From the NCBI GenBank assembly GCA_934462775.1, contig CAKSIR010000007.1:1-32506 (forward strand): a stretch of DNA of 32,506 bases. The letters run 5' to 3'. Every line of letters begins with the position of its first letter. Within the stretch, counting starts at the first letter, position 1. Of this stretch, positions 1 through 7,651 are shown piece after piece. Source of the DNA: an uncultured Ruminiclostridium sp. GTDB taxonomy: Bacteria > Bacillota > Clostridia > Oscillospirales > Ruminococcaceae. Under the pieces are notes generated by a model. It ran no database searches and was not told where the DNA came from. It saw only the letters and a list, made by a program, of their open reading frames with translations. Made by a program: the position numbers and the translations under genes.

Positions 1-45
1 GTAAAATTTTTCTGCGGCGTATATGTAGAGATGCGGGTTTGGGAA

Positions 46-76
46 ATGAAAAATGCGGGGCGCTTTCACCCCGCAC
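46..76 (-). terminator. Duplicate copy of the symporter terminator hairpin
   Basis: Positions 54-60 and 69-75 form a 7-bp GC-rich stem (TGCGGGG / CCCCGCA) with an 8-nt loop. Read on the minus strand the stem is followed by ATTTTTC, the form of an intrinsic terminator. The 31 bases 46-76 are identical to 330-360, directly downstream of the symporter gene, so this is a second copy, placed on the far side of the repeat at 73-285. On the plus strand it also serves as the first hairpin of that repeat. Confidence 0.6.
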
Positions 77-285
77 AGACTGTCGAAAAACTTGCCACCG
101 GCAACTTTTTCGAGGATTATGCTGCGAAAATTTTTCACTTGTGGGGCGCTTTTTTTCTTGAAAAAAGTGCCCCACACCCCTGCAAAAAAGCGCCTTGTGT
201 TAGAGATTCCGACTTCTGCGGAAGTCGGCTTAGGGCGTTGCCCTAAGTACCCACCACTTTTTGAAAAAAGTGGACAAAAACTTTA
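73..285. repeat. Multi-hairpin intergenic repeat, copy 1
   Basis: A non-coding element of about 213 bases with at least five hairpins: 83-113 (8 bp plus 5 bp around a C-C mismatch, loop ACC), 141-175 (15 bp with one G-U pair), 209-228 (8 bp, loop TGCG), 229-247 (8 bp, loop GTT) and 254-273 (9 bp, loop GA). The first 121 bases match 32328-32448 in the same orientation with only four differences, and these are two compensatory base-pair changes. After that the two copies differ in sequence but keep the same hairpin order. It lies between genes and is preceded by the duplicated terminator hairpin. Possible roles are terminator, transcript stabiliser or small mobile repeat; function unknown. Small reading frames across it are not credible genes. 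Confidence 0.85.
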
Positions 286-329
286 AATTTGATTTTTCAA
301 CAGCCAGTATGGCGATATTGCTTTTTGGT

Positions 330-360
330 ATGAAAAATGCGGGGCGCTTTCACCCCGCAC
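330..360 (-). terminator. Intrinsic terminator of the symporter gene
   Basis: Directly downstream (minus strand) of the symporter stop codon, TGCGGGG and CCCCGCA pair across an 8-nt loop, followed on the minus strand by ATTTTTCAT. The position, GC-rich stem and T-run fit a rho-independent terminator. The sequence is identical to 46-76. Confidence 0.75.
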
Positions 361-367
361 TGTTATA

Positions 368-1933
368 TTATTCCTCGTTCTTTACCGCCTCTGCGTATTC
401 CGCCTGAATTTCAGGTATTACGGAAAGCACCGGCTCTACGTCTTTTTTCCGTATCTTACGGTCAACATAGTTCTTTGTTATCTTCATAACCACAGGCGAC
501 AGCGCAACCACGCCTATAAGGTTAGGAATCATCATCAGTCCGTTGAACGTATCGGAAATATCCCACGCGATTGTGGAGGTCATAACTGCGCCCGACATAA
601 TCATCAGCACGAAAATGACCTTATAGACCTTTGCTGCCTTGATGCCGAACAGGTACTCAACGGATTTCGAGCCGTAATGGGACCAGCCCAAAACCGTCGT
701 AAACGCGAACATGAGCATTGCGACCGCAACGAACATTTCCCCCGGCGCGCCGAAAACATTGCCGAAGGCGGACGCAACCAATGTCGCGCCGTCCCCGTCG
801 CCGATCATGTGACCTGTGCTGAGGTCGATCTGTCCCGACGAGAGAACGACAATAGCTGTCATTGTGCAGACAACTATCGTGTCGGCGAAAACCTCGAAAA
901 TGCCCCACATACCCTGCTGGACGGGTTCCTTAACGTTAGAGGCGGAGTGAACCATTACGGACGAGCCAAGACCCGCCTCGTTGGAGAAAACGCCGCGCTT
1001 GCAGCCCTGGGTGATTACCGTTGAAACGGCGATGCCCGCTGCGCCGCCTGCCACTGCGTCAACGCCGAATGCGAAGCGGAAAATCGAGGTGAACATATCG
1101 CCTACCGTATTGATATTGATACAGAAAATAACGATGCAGCCGATTATGTAAGCGCACGCCATGAACGGAACTACCTTTTCGGCGGTTGCGGCGATTCTCT
1201 GAAGTCCGCCGAAGATGATTACTGCGCCTAAAATCATCAGTACAAGACCGATAGCGATGGAGGTCCACTTAACGTCGCCGAAGGCGTAGCAATCGTTAAA
1301 CGAGGAGAAGAACGCCGACTCAAGGTTAAGGGTGATTTTGTTGATCTGACCGCAGTTGCCGATACCGAACGACGCAAGGATCGCGAAGATCGAGAAGAAT
1401 ATCGCAAGCACCCTGCCCGCTGTTTTCATGTGCTTATAGCCGCCAAGACCGTACTGTAAGTAGTACATTGCGCCGCCCGACCACTCGCCCTTTGCGTTTT
1501 TGCGGCGGTAATAGATACCGAGCACGTTTTCTGAGAAGTTGGTCATCATTCCGAAGAACGCAGCCAGCCACATCCAGAAAACGGCGCCGGGTCCGCCCAC
1601 TGCGATAGCGGCGGCAACGCCTGCGATGTTGCCTGTGCCGATTGTTGCGGCAAGGGCTGTGCAAAGCGCCTGAAACTGGGAAACAGAGCCTTTTCCCTCT
1701 TTTTTGTGCGCCTTTTTGCTGAACATTCCGCCTATGGTGGAGGTCCACCACGTTTTCAAGTGCGAAATCTGGAACACTTTTGTGAGAACGGTCATCAGAA
1801 TACCCGTACCGATAAGCAGGATAAGACCGATTTTTACCCATACAAAGTCGTTTATGGCGCTGTTGACGTCAACCAGCGCGTCAATGAAGCTCTGCCCTTC
1901 GTTTTCTGCAAGAGCTTTTATAAATTCTCCCAT
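368..1933 (-). CDS. Sodium:alanine symporter family (AGCS) amino-acid carrier
   Basis: A polytopic inner-membrane carrier of the alanine/glycine:cation symporter family, importing small neutral amino acids (usually alanine or glycine) with sodium. At 521 residues it has the family's usual length, about ten hydrophobic segments, and the conserved N-terminal block GTGNIAGVAAAIAVGGPGA followed by FWMW. An in-frame GTG at 1942 would add three residues, but AAAGGTGA sits 5-6 bases before the ATG at 1933 and overlaps that GTG, so I chose ATG 1933. It is monocistronic, with a promoter at 1976-2004 and a terminator at 330-360, and is transcribed away from the polysaccharide operon. It appears to be an unlinked housekeeping neighbour. 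Substrate is inferred from family only. Confidence 0.93.
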   Translation of the reverse strand: MGEFIKALAENEGQSFIDALVDVNSAINDFVWVKIGLILLIGTGILMTVLTKVFQISHLKTWWTSTIGGMFSKKAHKKEGKGSVSQFQALCTALAATIGTGNIAGVAAAIAVGGPGAVFWMWLAAFFGMMTNFSENVLGIYYRRKNAKGEWSGGAMYYLQYGLGGYKHMKTAGRVLAIFFSIFAILASFGIGNCGQINKITLNLESAFFSSFNDCYAFGDVKWTSIAIGLVLMILGAVIIFGGLQRIAATAEKVVPFMACAYIIGCIVIFCININTVGDMFTSIFRFAFGVDAVAGGAAGIAVSTVITQGCKRGVFSNEAGLGSSVMVHSASNVKEPVQQGMWGIFEVFADTIVVCTMTAIVVLSSGQIDLSTGHMIGDGDGATLVASAFGNVFGAPGEMFVAVAMLMFAFTTVLGWSHYGSKSVEYLFGIKAAKVYKVIFVLMIMSGAVMTSTIAWDISDTFNGLMMIPNLIGVVALSPVVMKITKNYVDRKIRKKDVEPVLSVIPEIQAEYAEAVKNEE

Positions 1934-1975
1934 TCCTGTCACCTTTTCTGTTATAAATTTGAAAACACGATGATA

Positions 1976-2004
1976 ATTATAACAGCATTTTCCTCATTTT
2001 TCAA
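1976..2004 (-). promoter_or_regulatory. Sigma-A-type promoter for the symporter gene
   Basis: On the minus strand TTGAAA (2004-1999) and TATAAT (1981-1976) are separated by 17 bases, a near-perfect sigma-A promoter. Transcription would begin around 1969, leaving a leader of about 35 bases before the ATG at 1933. Confidence 0.75.
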
Positions 2005-2200
2005 CAATTTGCAGCACCTTTGTATAAATTACCAATTTTGCATTTATTTTTTTGTAAAATTGCATAATACAGTGACGCATTAAAGTCAAGCTGACAATTC
2101 GCTCCGCTTTTTGGTTTTCTCACCAAACCAAATCGTGAAAAGTTAAGAAAAATATATGCAGAAATTACAGAAAAGCCCAGATATTGCAATGCCGCTGACG
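2005..2200. other. Intergenic spacer between divergent promoters
   Basis: This A/T-rich spacer separates the symporter promoter from the manC promoter. The only structure I see is an inverted repeat at 2110-2132 (TTTGGTTT / AAACCAAA, 7-nt loop). It lacks a T-run and could be an operator or chance. A 68-residue minus-strand frame here overlaps the promoter area and has no convincing start site, so I do not call it. Confidence 0.4.
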
Positions 2201-2229
2201 TTGACATTATATAATTAAAGTGTTATAAT
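2201..2229 (+). promoter_or_regulatory. Consensus extended -10 promoter of the polysaccharide operon
   Basis: TTGACA (2201-2206), a 17-base spacer and TATAAT (2224-2229) form an exact sigma-A consensus, and TG at 2221-2222 adds an extended -10 element. Transcription would start near 2236, about 39 bases before manC. No terminator-like hairpin was seen between here and 24711, so this promoter probably drives all 20 plus-strand genes. Confidence 0.85.
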
Positions 2230-2274
2230 TATGTAGATTGGGACTATGTCCAAATATAATTATGAGAGGTAACT

Positions 2275-3348
2275 ATGAAAATTACAGCGGTTATAATGGC
2301 AGGCGGACGCGGAGAGCGTTTTTGGCCAAAAAGCAGAAATAATTTTCCTAAGCAGTTTTTATCACTGACTACCGATGGCGAAACAATGATTCAGAAAACA
2401 GTTTCCCGCTTATCGTCGCTTGTTGCAATCGAGGACGTATTTGTGGTAACAAACGCAAATTACGTTGATATAGTTAAAAACCAGCTGCCCGATATGCCCG
2501 CAGAGAACATTCTTGCCGAACCTGCCGCAAGAAACACAGCTCCCTGCATAGGTCTGGCCGCTGCTGTTGTTCAAAAAAAATATGAAGACGCAATAATGCT
2601 TGTTTTGCCGTCAGATCACCTGATAAAGTTTAACCAGATGTATATTGACACGCTGAAACAGGCTATTTCTGTTGCGGAAGAAGGCAGCAATCTGGTTACA
2701 ATAGGTATTACTCCTACCTATCCCGAAACAGGCTACGGCTACATTCATTTCGGAAAGGACGACAACACGTCGGTGGGCGTTTATAACGTGCGCCGCTTTG
2801 TTGAAAAGCCGAACATTGAGCTTGCAAAGGAATACGTAAATTCGGGCGAATACCTCTGGAACAGCGGTATGTTCACATGGAAGGCGTCCTCCATTATGGC
2901 AAACCTGAACAAGTTTATGCCTGAAATGACAGAGGGGCTTGCAAAAATCAGAGAAAGCTACGGAACGGATCTCTTTGACGACGTGCTTAAGCAGGTGTTC
3001 CCTACATTCAAATCCGAGTCGGTTGACTTCGGCATTATGGAAAAGGCAAGCGGAATTTACACTATTCCCGGCAACTTCGGCTGGGATGATGTCGGAAACT
3101 GGCTTGCTCTTGAGAGAATCAACAAGACAAATGAATTCGGCAACATGATTCACGGCGACGTTATCAGCATAAATACAAAGAACACCACTGTAAGCGGCGG
3201 CAAAAAGCTTATCGCAACAGTGGGTATTGAGAACCTGATCATAGTAGACACAGACGACGCTTTGCTTGTGTGTGCAAAAGACAGCACCCAGGACGTAAAA
3301 AAGGTAATCGAAAACCTTAAAATCTGCAACAGAAACGAGTTAGTATAA
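2275..3348 (+). CDS. manC: Mannose-1-phosphate guanylyltransferase
   Basis: Cytoplasmic enzyme making GDP-mannose from mannose-1-phosphate and GTP, the first step toward GDP-D-rhamnose here. The nucleotidyltransferase signature GGRGERFWP at residues 10-18, followed by P25-K26-Q27, and the later FVEKPN block identify the family. At 357 residues it is the short, single-activity form, without the phosphomannose isomerase domain of the roughly 470-residue proteins. GAGAGGT lies 4 bases before the ATG. It is the first gene of the operon, immediately before a GT4 gene and near gmd/rmd. No phosphomannomutase is present, so mannose-1-phosphate must come from an enzyme encoded elsewhere. Confidence 0.95.
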   Translation: MKITAVIMAGGRGERFWPKSRNNFPKQFLSLTTDGETMIQKTVSRLSSLVAIEDVFVVTNANYVDIVKNQLPDMPAENILAEPAARNTAPCIGLAAAVVQKKYEDAIMLVLPSDHLIKFNQMYIDTLKQAISVAEEGSNLVTIGITPTYPETGYGYIHFGKDDNTSVGVYNVRRFVEKPNIELAKEYVNSGEYLWNSGMFTWKASSIMANLNKFMPEMTEGLAKIRESYGTDLFDDVLKQVFPTFKSESVDFGIMEKASGIYTIPGNFGWDDVGNWLALERINKTNEFGNMIHGDVISINTKNTTVSGGKKLIATVGIENLIIVDTDDALLVCAKDSTQDVKKVIENLKICNRNELV

Positions 3349-4509
3349 TTGAAGATTTCCGTTAATATTCAGCCTCTGCTGCACAGCGACAAATCGGGAA
3401 TCGGTTTTTACGAGGCCGAGCTTATCAAGGCAATGGGCAGGCTGGATAATGAAAATGAGTATGTACTTGATTTTTTTTCGCTGAAAAACTCAGACGACAA
3501 AATAAAAACGGCTGAAAAATATGCGGGCAAAAACATAAAGCTCAATCCCTGCAAGTGGTTCAGCGCAACGGTATATCAGCTGCTGTGGGCGGTTATCCCG
3601 ATTCCGTACAGGCTGTTCTTTAGGGAAAAATCAGACGTTTCCCATTTTTACAATTACTATGTTCCGCCCTTTGCGCGCGGAAAAAAGGCTGCTGTTATTT
3701 ACGACGCTGTAATAAAGGATTTTCCTGAAACGGTGCGCTTTAAAACAAAGCTTATGCTCAGGCTGACGCTTAAAAGCTCGATCAGACGCGCTGACAGGAT
3801 CATAACCATTTCGCAGTTCAGCAAGCAGCAGATAATAAAGCACTTCGGCGTTCCTGCGGAAAGGATCGACATAGTTCCCTGCGGCGTTAATTTTGACGTT
3901 TTCAGACCTGATTACGACAATAAGCTTATATCTGACGCAAAAAGCAAATACGGCATTAACGGCGATTACATTCTCTATCTTGGAACCCTTGAGCCGCGAA
4001 AAAATATCGAAAGAATAATTGAAGCCTATTCGGTTATGCTGAGCAGAACCGAAGCTCCGCCGCTGCTTGTTCTTGCAGGAGGAAAGGGTTGGCTGTACGA
4101 GTCGATTTTTGAAAAGGTCAAGACCTTGGGGCTTGAGGACAAGGTAGTTTTCACGGGCTATGTGCCGGACGGCGATGTGCCGCTGCTTATGAAAGGCGCT
4201 ATGATTTTCTGCTTTCCGTCAATTTACGAGGGATTCGGAATGCCGCCTCTTGAGGCAATGGCCTGCGGAACTCCCGTTCTCACCTCAAACAGCACCGCGC
4301 TCCCCGAGGTGGTTGGCGACGCCGCCATACAGGCTGACCCATATTCGGTGGAGGAGATCGCGGAGGGCATGATAAAGCTTACCGAAAGCAGTGAGCTTCG
4401 CCGCCGGCTGTCGGAAAAAGGGCTTGAGCAGTGCAGAAGGTTTACATGGGAAAAAAGCGCAGCTGAAATGCTTGATGTTTATAAGAGATTAGTCAATGAA
4501 AAAAATTAG
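3349..4509 (+). CDS. GT4-family glycosyltransferase (mannosyl/rhamnosyl type)
   Basis: A retaining GT-B-fold transferase of 386 residues, predicted to use GDP-mannose or GDP-D-rhamnose to start or extend the lipid-linked chain at the cytoplasmic membrane face. The N-terminal SGIGFY loop (residues 16-21) and the C-terminal E294-GFGMPPL-E302 (EX7E) motif are intact. The start is TTG directly after the manC stop codon, with no spacing and no strong ribosome site, which suggests translational coupling. The TTG is supported because the protein begins MKISVNIQPLLHSDKSGIG, the normal family N-terminus. The 3' end overlaps the next gene by 14 bases. Its context resembles the WbpY-like transferases of D-rhamnan loci; the acceptor cannot be read from sequence. 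Confidence 0.88.
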   Translation: MKISVNIQPLLHSDKSGIGFYEAELIKAMGRLDNENEYVLDFFSLKNSDDKIKTAEKYAGKNIKLNPCKWFSATVYQLLWAVIPIPYRLFFREKSDVSHFYNYYVPPFARGKKAAVIYDAVIKDFPETVRFKTKLMLRLTLKSSIRRADRIITISQFSKQQIIKHFGVPAERIDIVPCGVNFDVFRPDYDNKLISDAKSKYGINGDYILYLGTLEPRKNIERIIEAYSVMLSRTEAPPLLVLAGGKGWLYESIFEKVKTLGLEDKVVFTGYVPDGDVPLLMKGAMIFCFPSIYEGFGMPPLEAMACGTPVLTSNSTALPEVVGDAAIQADPYSVEEIAEGMIKLTESSELRRRLSEKGLEQCRRFTWEKSAAEMLDVYKRLVNEKN

Positions 4510-5632
4510 GGTTTTACAGGTAAACAAACTTTATTCTCCGTGGATTGGCGGTATTGAAACGGTCACACAGGACATAGCCGAGGGGCTTGGCTCGGCGGTT
4601 GACATGAACGTTCTCGTTTGTCAGCCAAAAGGCAGGGGCGCAGAGGAAACAGTCAACGGCGTTAAGGTAACGCGTGCAGGAAGCCTTGGCATATATTTTT
4701 CAATGCCCGTTTCCTTTTCTTTTATCCCCAAGCTGCGGAAAATGTCTAAAAACGCTGATATTATCCAGCTGCACGACCCAAATCCCTTAGGCGATTTGGC
4801 GCTGCTTCTGTCGGGGTACAAGGGGAAAGCGGTTGTCTGGTGGCACAGCGACATTGTAAAGCAGAAAAAGCTGCTGTTCTTTTTTAAACCCATTATGAAC
4901 CGCTTCCTAAAACGTGTCGACAGAATAATAGTCGCTACCGAGGGACATATAACAAGTTCCAAATACCTCGGAAAATACAAGGAAAAGTGCGCAGTTATTC
5001 CTTACGGAATAAAGGTCGACGAATATCTGAACAATCCGCGGCTGCCTGTTCTTACCGAAATGCTGACGGATAAGAGCAGAAAAAAGGTGCTGTTCACGGG
5101 CAGGCTTATATATTATAAAGGTATAGAGGTTCTTGTCAGGGCATTTGAGAATATAAACGGCGCGGAGCTTTTTATTATCGGCACAGGCTCTGAGGAAAGC
5201 AGAATGAGGGAGCTTGTATCCGAAAAAAATATGTCCGGCAGGGTTCACTTCCTTGGAAATCTGCCAAAGGACAGGTTGAGAGCGGCGTTTGCCGACTGTG
5301 ATTTTCTGGTGCTTCCGTCGGTTGCCAACAGTGAGGCGTTCGGACTGGTTCAGCTTGAGGCGATGGTTTACGGCAAGCCGGTAATAAACACCAACCTCCC
5401 TACCGGAGTTCCCTTTGTCAGTGTCGGCGGAAAAACAGGCGTAACCGTTCCGGTAAACGATGTTGCAGCTCTTGCGGAGGCAATACAAAAGCTGACGGAC
5501 GACAGCGCGCTGAGAGAAGAGTACGGCAGAAATGCCGCAGAGAGGGTAAAGCAAAAATTCGATGTAAATAAAATGGCAGAATCCGTTCTGTCTGAATATA
5601 AAAAATTATTGAATATTTCGGAGGACTTATAA
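4496..5632 (+). CDS. GT4-family glycosyltransferase (WbpZ-like type)
   Basis: A 378-residue GT-B transferase. The N-terminal glycine loop WIGGIE (16-21) follows LQVNKLYSP, as in WbpZ/MtfC-type mannosyl- and rhamnosyltransferases. The donor-binding region has TGRLIYYKG (201-209), and E280-AFGLVQL-E288 is the EX7E motif. It overlaps the preceding GT gene by 14 bases and gmd by one base. It is clearly paralogous to the minus-strand gene at 28381-29538: both carry an LH-x-PNP motif, a WH-x-DI-x-KQK segment and an EKC-x-VIP block. It probably adds an early GDP-sugar residue to the rhamnan chain. The exact linkage is unknown. Confidence 0.88.
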   Translation: MKKIRVLQVNKLYSPWIGGIETVTQDIAEGLGSAVDMNVLVCQPKGRGAEETVNGVKVTRAGSLGIYFSMPVSFSFIPKLRKMSKNADIIQLHDPNPLGDLALLLSGYKGKAVVWWHSDIVKQKKLLFFFKPIMNRFLKRVDRIIVATEGHITSSKYLGKYKEKCAVIPYGIKVDEYLNNPRLPVLTEMLTDKSRKKVLFTGRLIYYKGIEVLVRAFENINGAELFIIGTGSEESRMRELVSEKNMSGRVHFLGNLPKDRLRAAFADCDFLVLPSVANSEAFGLVQLEAMVYGKPVINTNLPTGVPFVSVGGKTGVTVPVNDVAALAEAIQKLTDDSALREEYGRNAAERVKQKFDVNKMAESVLSEYKKLLNISEDL

Positions 5633-6681
5633 TGAAAAGAGCTCTTATTACAGGTATAACAGGACAGGACGGTTCATACTTGGCCGAACTCCTGCTTGAA
5701 AAGGGATACGAGGTTTACGGCCTTGTAAGACGCAAGTCGAAGCTGGATTTCGGCAACATGGAGGGTCTTGCCGCAAAGGAAAAGGTCCACTTTATTTTCG
5801 GCGACATAACAGATATGGCTGCAATGATAAATGCAATCAAGGAAGCTCAGCCGGACGAGGTATATAATCTTGCCGCGCAGTCCTTCGTTGCGCAGTCGTT
5901 CAGAGAGCCTGTCGCCAGCGCCAACATCACAGGCGTTGCCGCAGCAAATATTCTTGAGGCAATCAAGACAATCAAGCCCGACGCAAGATACTATCAGGCA
6001 AGCACGTCGGAAATGTTCGGCGGCTGCCGCGAGGATCAGGAGGAGAATTTCGGCGGATACACTGAAAAAAGCTTTTTCCACCCGCGCAGCCCATACGGCG
6101 TAGCAAAGCTTTACGCTCACTGGATTACAAGAAATTACCGCGAAGGCTACAATATGTTTGCCTGCTCAGGTATCCTGTTCAACCACGAAAGCGAAAGACG
6201 CGGACATGAATTTGTTACCAGAAAGATTACTGACGCAGCCGCACGAATCAAGCTGGGCGTACAGGATCACCTGGAGCTGGGCAATATGGACGCAATGCGC
6301 GACTGGGGTCATTCAAAGGATTATGTAAGAGCTATGTGGCTGATGCTTCAGCAGGACAAGCCTCAGGATTATGTAATCGCTTCTCACGAAACACATACGG
6401 TACGCGAGTTTGTGGAATTATCCTTTGCCGCCTTGGGAATCACTGTAAAATGGCAGGGGGAGGGCGTTGATGAAATCGGTATCGACAGCGCAACCGGAAA
6501 GACAATCGTTAAGATAAATCCTAAATTCTACCGTCCCGCAGAGGTCGACCTTCTTCTCGGCAACCCTGCAAAAGCTGAAAAGGAGCTTGGCTGGGTGAGA
6601 GAAATCTCGTTTAAGCAGCTTGTTGAGAGAATGGTAAATAACGACAAGGCTCTTGTCGAGGCTGAAATAAAGAATAAGTAA
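5632..6681 (+). CDS. gmd: GDP-mannose 4,6-dehydratase
   Basis: Cytoplasmic NADP-dependent short-chain dehydrogenase that converts GDP-mannose to GDP-4-keto-6-deoxymannose. The 349-residue protein has the Gmd-type nucleotide loop GITGQDGSY (8-16), the RRKSKLDFGNM region that follows it, the STSE block with T125 and E127, and the catalytic Y155-GVA-K159. By alignment with known Gmd these correspond to the catalytic Thr, Glu, Tyr and Lys. GGAGG lies 7 bases before the ATG, which overlaps the previous stop codon by one base. Together with the next gene it commits GDP-mannose to GDP-D-rhamnose. Confidence 0.96.
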   Translation: MKRALITGITGQDGSYLAELLLEKGYEVYGLVRRKSKLDFGNMEGLAAKEKVHFIFGDITDMAAMINAIKEAQPDEVYNLAAQSFVAQSFREPVASANITGVAAANILEAIKTIKPDARYYQASTSEMFGGCREDQEENFGGYTEKSFFHPRSPYGVAKLYAHWITRNYREGYNMFACSGILFNHESERRGHEFVTRKITDAAARIKLGVQDHLELGNMDAMRDWGHSKDYVRAMWLMLQQDKPQDYVIASHETHTVREFVELSFAALGITVKWQGEGVDEIGIDSATGKTIVKINPKFYRPAEVDLLLGNPAKAEKELGWVREISFKQLVERMVNNDKALVEAEIKNK

Positions 6682-6700
6682 TCTGATTCGGAGGGACTCT

Positions 6701-7648
6701 ATGAAAGCGCTGATAATAGGAGCTGCCGGCTTTGTCGGAGGCTATTTAATTGAACATCTGGCGGACAAATGCCATTGGGAAGTCAGCGCTACAAAGCTGC
6801 CTTCCGAGAAAATCGAGCAGGAAAGCTGCACGGTTTACGACCTTGATATACTTGACGAATCTGCAATCACGGCTTTGCTTGAAAAGGTAAAGCCTGACTG
6901 CATTTTTCATCTTGCGGCGCAGAGCTCGGTTGCGGTTTCGTGGAAAAAGCCTGCCCTCACTGCACAGATTAACATTGTTGGCGCAATAAACCTGCTTGAA
7001 TCGGCGAAGGGTCTGGATTACAAGCCCCGCATACTTCTTATAGGCTCCAGCGAGGAATATGGAATAAATAAGGAAGCCGGCGGTCAGATAAGCGAGGAAA
7101 CAAGAGAAAATCCACAGAATGTATACGCTGTTACGAAACTGACCCAGAATATGCTGGGAAGAGTCTATTCAAATGCGTACGATATGGATATTATATCGGT
7201 TAGGGCGTTCAATCATATAGGTCCGCGGCAGCTTCCGCAGTTTGTGGTATCGGATTTCTGCAAGCAGGCGGTCGAAATTGAAAAAGGGCTCAGAGAACCT
7301 GTAATGCGGGTAGGAAATCTTTCCGCAAAAAGAGATTTCACCGACGTAAGGGACATTGTGGCAGCTTATGAATTGCTGGCGCGCAAGGGAAAAAAGGGCG
7401 AAACCTACAACGTTGGCAGCGGAAAGGCAATTGCGGTAAGCGACATTCTCAGCTTGATCGTAAGCAAGTCCTCTCAGAAAATCAGCGTTGAAATCGATAA
7501 GGGCAAATACCGTCCTATCGACGTTCCGATTATAGAAGCCGATGTTTCAAAGATCAGCCGTGATACCGGCTGGAAGCCGACAATACCGCTCAGTGAAACA
7601 ATTACTGACGTATTTACATATTGGCAGAATGCTTTAACACAGGGGTAA
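6701..7648 (+). CDS. rmd: GDP-6-deoxy-D-mannose (GDP-D-rhamnose) reductase
   Basis: Extended SDR enzyme predicted to reduce the 4-keto group made by Gmd, yielding GDP-D-rhamnose. The N-terminal loop GAAGFVG (7-13), IGSSEEYG (114-121) and the catalytic Y142-AVT-K146 are intact. The RAFNHIGP and RDFTDVRDIV blocks and the overall pattern match my recollection of Rmd from Aneurinibacillus thermoaerophilus, whose S-layer glycan contains D-rhamnose. At 315 residues it has the expected length. GGAGG precedes the ATG. Its position after gmd and before wzm/wzt fits. A fucose-type epimerase/reductase is less likely from these motifs. Confidence in D-rhamnose rather than another 6-deoxyhexose is moderate to high. 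Confidence 0.88.
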   Translation: MKALIIGAAGFVGGYLIEHLADKCHWEVSATKLPSEKIEQESCTVYDLDILDESAITALLEKVKPDCIFHLAAQSSVAVSWKKPALTAQINIVGAINLLESAKGLDYKPRILLIGSSEEYGINKEAGGQISEETRENPQNVYAVTKLTQNMLGRVYSNAYDMDIISVRAFNHIGPRQLPQFVVSDFCKQAVEIEKGLREPVMRVGNLSAKRDFTDVRDIVAAYELLARKGKKGETYNVGSGKAIAVSDILSLIVSKSSQKISVEIDKGKYRPIDVPIIEADVSKISRDTGWKPTIPLSETITDVFTYWQNALTQG

Positions 7649-7651
7649 CTA

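Noticed and set aside
73..285. CRISPR array or insertion sequence
   Set aside because: There are no regularly spaced direct repeats with unique spacers, and no transposase or terminal inverted repeats with target duplications typical of an IS.
31..286. Two overlapping small open frames of 71-77 codons
   Set aside because: They run through the structured repeat and its hairpins, have no ribosome site and no plausible protein pattern.
2001..2207. A 68-codon minus-strand frame
   Set aside because: It overlaps the symporter promoter and the manC -35 region and has no convincing start signal.
4907..5554. A 215-codon minus-strand frame
   Set aside because: It is the antisense shadow of a well-supported GT4 gene, with implausible composition.
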